Shown: one piece after another, positions 4,797-6,093 of the stretch
How the letters are laid out: every line of letters begins with the position of its first letter
Numbering within the stretch: position 1 is the first letter of the stretch
Source: Methanobacteriota archaeon
GTDB taxonomy: Archaea; Thermoplasmatota; Poseidoniia; Poseidoniales; Thalassarchaeaceae
Reading direction: 5' to 3'
Assembly: GCA_002712575.1 (NCBI GenBank)
Contig: PATZ01000009.1
Span: forward strand, 26,449-32,541
Length of the DNA stretch: 6,093 bases
Notes under the pieces: model-generated
What the model was told of the DNA's origin: nothing
What the model saw: the letters and a program-made list of their open reading frames with translations, nothing else
Databases searched by the model: none
Program-made: the position numbers and the translations under genes

Positions 4797-6038
4797 TTGA
4801 GTATAGTGTTCACATTTTTCAGAAATTCTCAATAATTGATTATATTTTGAAGTTCTATCACTTCTGGCAGGTGCACCGGTTTTTATTTGACCAGCATTAA
4901 CTCCTACAGCTATATCGGATATTAGGTCATCTCCTGTTTCTCCTGACCGATGGCTAATTATAGTCGCGAATCCTGAATCTTTGGCCATTTTTATAACATC
5001 CATTGTTTCTGAAAATGTTCCTATTTGATTTAATTTAATTAAAATAGCATTTGATGCAGATGTTTCTATGCCCCTTTTCAGACGATTGGGATTTGTTACG
5101 TATAGGTCGTCACCAACAATTTGAATATGTTGTCCTTCTTTTCTTGTGAATGCAACCCATGAATCCCAGTCATCTTCTCCAAATGGATCTTCTATTGAGA
5201 CGATTGGATATTTTTCAATCCATCTTGAATAAATATTTGCTAAATCATTTCCTGAAATTATTTTTCCGTCAAAATGATATTTGTCTTCCTTTAGAAATTC
5301 TTGTGCTGCTACATCCAAAGCAATTGAAACTTGTTTTCCTGGTTTATATCCTGCTGATTCGATCGCCTGAACTACATAAATAAGGCCGTCTTCATTACAA
5401 TTTAGATTTGGAGCGAACCCCCCTTCGTCTCCTACTCCACTCAGTAGTTGATTTTGTTTTAGAACCTGTTTTAAGGTGTGATATATTTCAACACCTGCAC
5501 GTAGTGCGTCTTTAAAATTAGTAAAACCATGTGGAACTATCATAAATTCCTGTATATCCACATTAGAATTTGCATGTGCACCCCCATTTAGAATATTCAT
5601 TAGCGGCACAGGCAGGGAACAATTATCTGCATCATTTGCAATATATGACCATAGAGGATAGCCTACTCCTGCAGCCGCCCGCAAACATGCTAGTGAAGTT
5701 CCAAGAATAGCATTGGCTCCTAGGTTTGATTTATTTGAGGAATTATCCAAATCAATCATGATTTTATCAATTTTATTTTGTTCTGAGACATCAATTCCGA
5801 TTAATGCTTGTTTTATTTTTCCATTAATATTTTCAATTGCTAAATCAACGCCTTTGCCAATCCATTTTTCTCCGCCGTCTCTTAGTTCTACTGCCTCATA
5901 ACTTCCAGTTGATGCTCCAGAAGGCACGGTAGAACGAGAAGGGATGTCTATACTCGCATAACACTCAACTTCTATTGTAGGATTACCTCGTGAATCAAGA
6001 ATCATTCGTCCGTGTAAATCACTTATTGGCAATCCCAT
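4788..6038 (-). CDS. eno: Enolase (phosphopyruvate hydratase)
   Basis: A complete 416-residue enolase, which interconverts 2-phosphoglycerate and phosphoenolpyruvate in glycolysis and gluconeogenesis with two Mg ions. The N-terminal MILDSRGNPTIEVE and the mobile loop PSGASTGSYEA (39-49, Ser42) are typical. Catalytic and metal residues are all in place. His155 lies in GGAHANSN, Glu164 in IQEFM and Glu205 in GDEGGFAP. The metal ligands are Asp242 (ALDVAA), Glu283 (SIEDPF) and Asp310 (VGDDL). The proton-transfer lysines are Lys335 (IKLNQIG) and Lys386 (IKTGAP), with His363 in SHRSGETGD. Length is normal for archaeal and bacterial enolases. ATG 6038 fits the family N-terminus; the frame stays open upstream but contains no other ATG before a TGA near the window edge. 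Its 3' end overlaps the DHS-family gene by 9 nt on the opposite strand. The frequent archaeal neighbours of eno (rpoN, rpsB) are not visible in this window. Confidence 0.98.
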   Translation of the reverse strand: MGLPISDLHGRMILDSRGNPTIEVECYASIDIPSRSTVPSGASTGSYEAVELRDGGEKWIGKGVDLAIENINGKIKQALIGIDVSEQNKIDKIMIDLDNSSNKSNLGANAILGTSLACLRAAAGVGYPLWSYIANDADNCSLPVPLMNILNGGAHANSNVDIQEFMIVPHGFTNFKDALRAGVEIYHTLKQVLKQNQLLSGVGDEGGFAPNLNCNEDGLIYVVQAIESAGYKPGKQVSIALDVAAQEFLKEDKYHFDGKIISGNDLANIYSRWIEKYPIVSIEDPFGEDDWDSWVAFTRKEGQHIQIVGDDLYVTNPNRLKRGIETSASNAILIKLNQIGTFSETMDVIKMAKDSGFATIISHRSGETGDDLISDIAVGVNAGQIKTGAPARSDRTSKYNQLLRISEKCEHYTQLF

Positions 6039-6093
6039 GCCAATATGGAAAGAGTTTTCATTTCTGAATGTAGCGGCATAAAATCAGATTTAT

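Noticed and set aside
4103..4813. A 236-codon open frame on the minus strand, opposite the DHS-like gene
   Set aside because: It lies entirely antisense to a gene with clear family motifs and overlaps the enolase end. Its product is low-complexity in Ser, Pro and Ile with no recognisable domain.
6023..6093. A possible tail of another minus-strand gene overlapping the enolase start (frame open from the right edge to TAA 6025-6023)
   Set aside because: Only about 23 codons are visible, with no recognisable motif, and a random open frame of this length is expected. It cannot be supported from this window.
1..6093. CRISPR arrays, insertion sequences, att sites, long direct repeats, riboswitches
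   Set aside because: Reading both strands showed no repeated spaced units, transposase or integrase motifs, or conserved riboswitch cores. Every gap between genes is 110 bp or shorter. The tRNA has no adjacent duplicated 3' fragment that would mark an integrated element.

Overview
The window is low in GC (by eye about 35-37%) and densely packed with ordinary cellular genes. It has no phage, transposon, CRISPR or integration signature. An archaeal origin is favoured. The tRNA-Cys resembles archaeal tRNA-Cys in its D-arm and A57-A58-A59, most starts lack a strong Shine-Dalgarno sequence, and A/T-rich TATA-like blocks sit upstream of several genes. The mix of GcvH, class I aminotransferase, SpeD, a deoxyhypusine-synthase-family protein and enolase would fit a planktonic marine archaeon of the Thermoplasmatota/Poseidoniales kind. 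This placement is inference. A bacterial origin is not excluded, because the DHS-family protein is of the type best known from bacteria and the tRNA gene encodes its own CCA.

Layout. Positions 1-174 hold the 3' end of an unrecognised, highly charged gene. It is followed on the + strand by gcvH (225-608) and an RNase HI-type gene (611-1147), only 2 nt apart and probably co-transcribed. A four-helix membrane protein (1586-1149, minus) converges on the RNase H gene with a 1-nt gap. From a 53-bp divergent region, a GNAT acetyltransferase (1640-2077) runs the other way, and its stop codon touches the CCA end of a minus-strand tRNA-Cys(GCA) gene (2151-2078). A 110-bp divergent region then separates this tRNA from a class I PLP aminotransferase (2262-3395). 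Next come speD (3438-3842) and a deoxyhypusine-synthase-family gene (3852-4796), 9 nt apart. The DHS-family gene overlaps by 9 nt, tail to tail, with enolase (6038-4788, minus).

Function. The most coherent unit is the polyamine pair speD plus DHS-like gene, possibly with the aminotransferase just upstream. SpeD normally makes decarboxylated AdoMet for spermidine synthesis, and true DHS transfers the aminobutyl group of spermidine to a lysine of aIF5A. Here the DHS-family protein keeps the catalytic lysine and NAD-binding segments, but several positions that bind spermidine in human DHS differ. SpeD keeps all processing and catalytic residues but lacks the usual TWPE segment. The pair could therefore be a standard spermidine/hypusine route, or a variant polyamine route (for example homospermidine made from SpeD-derived putrescine). 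This is the part of the window most worth testing. The second most interesting item is the tRNA-Cys, whose D-loop/T-loop elbow has coupled departures from consensus (no G18-G19 pair, G at position 55).
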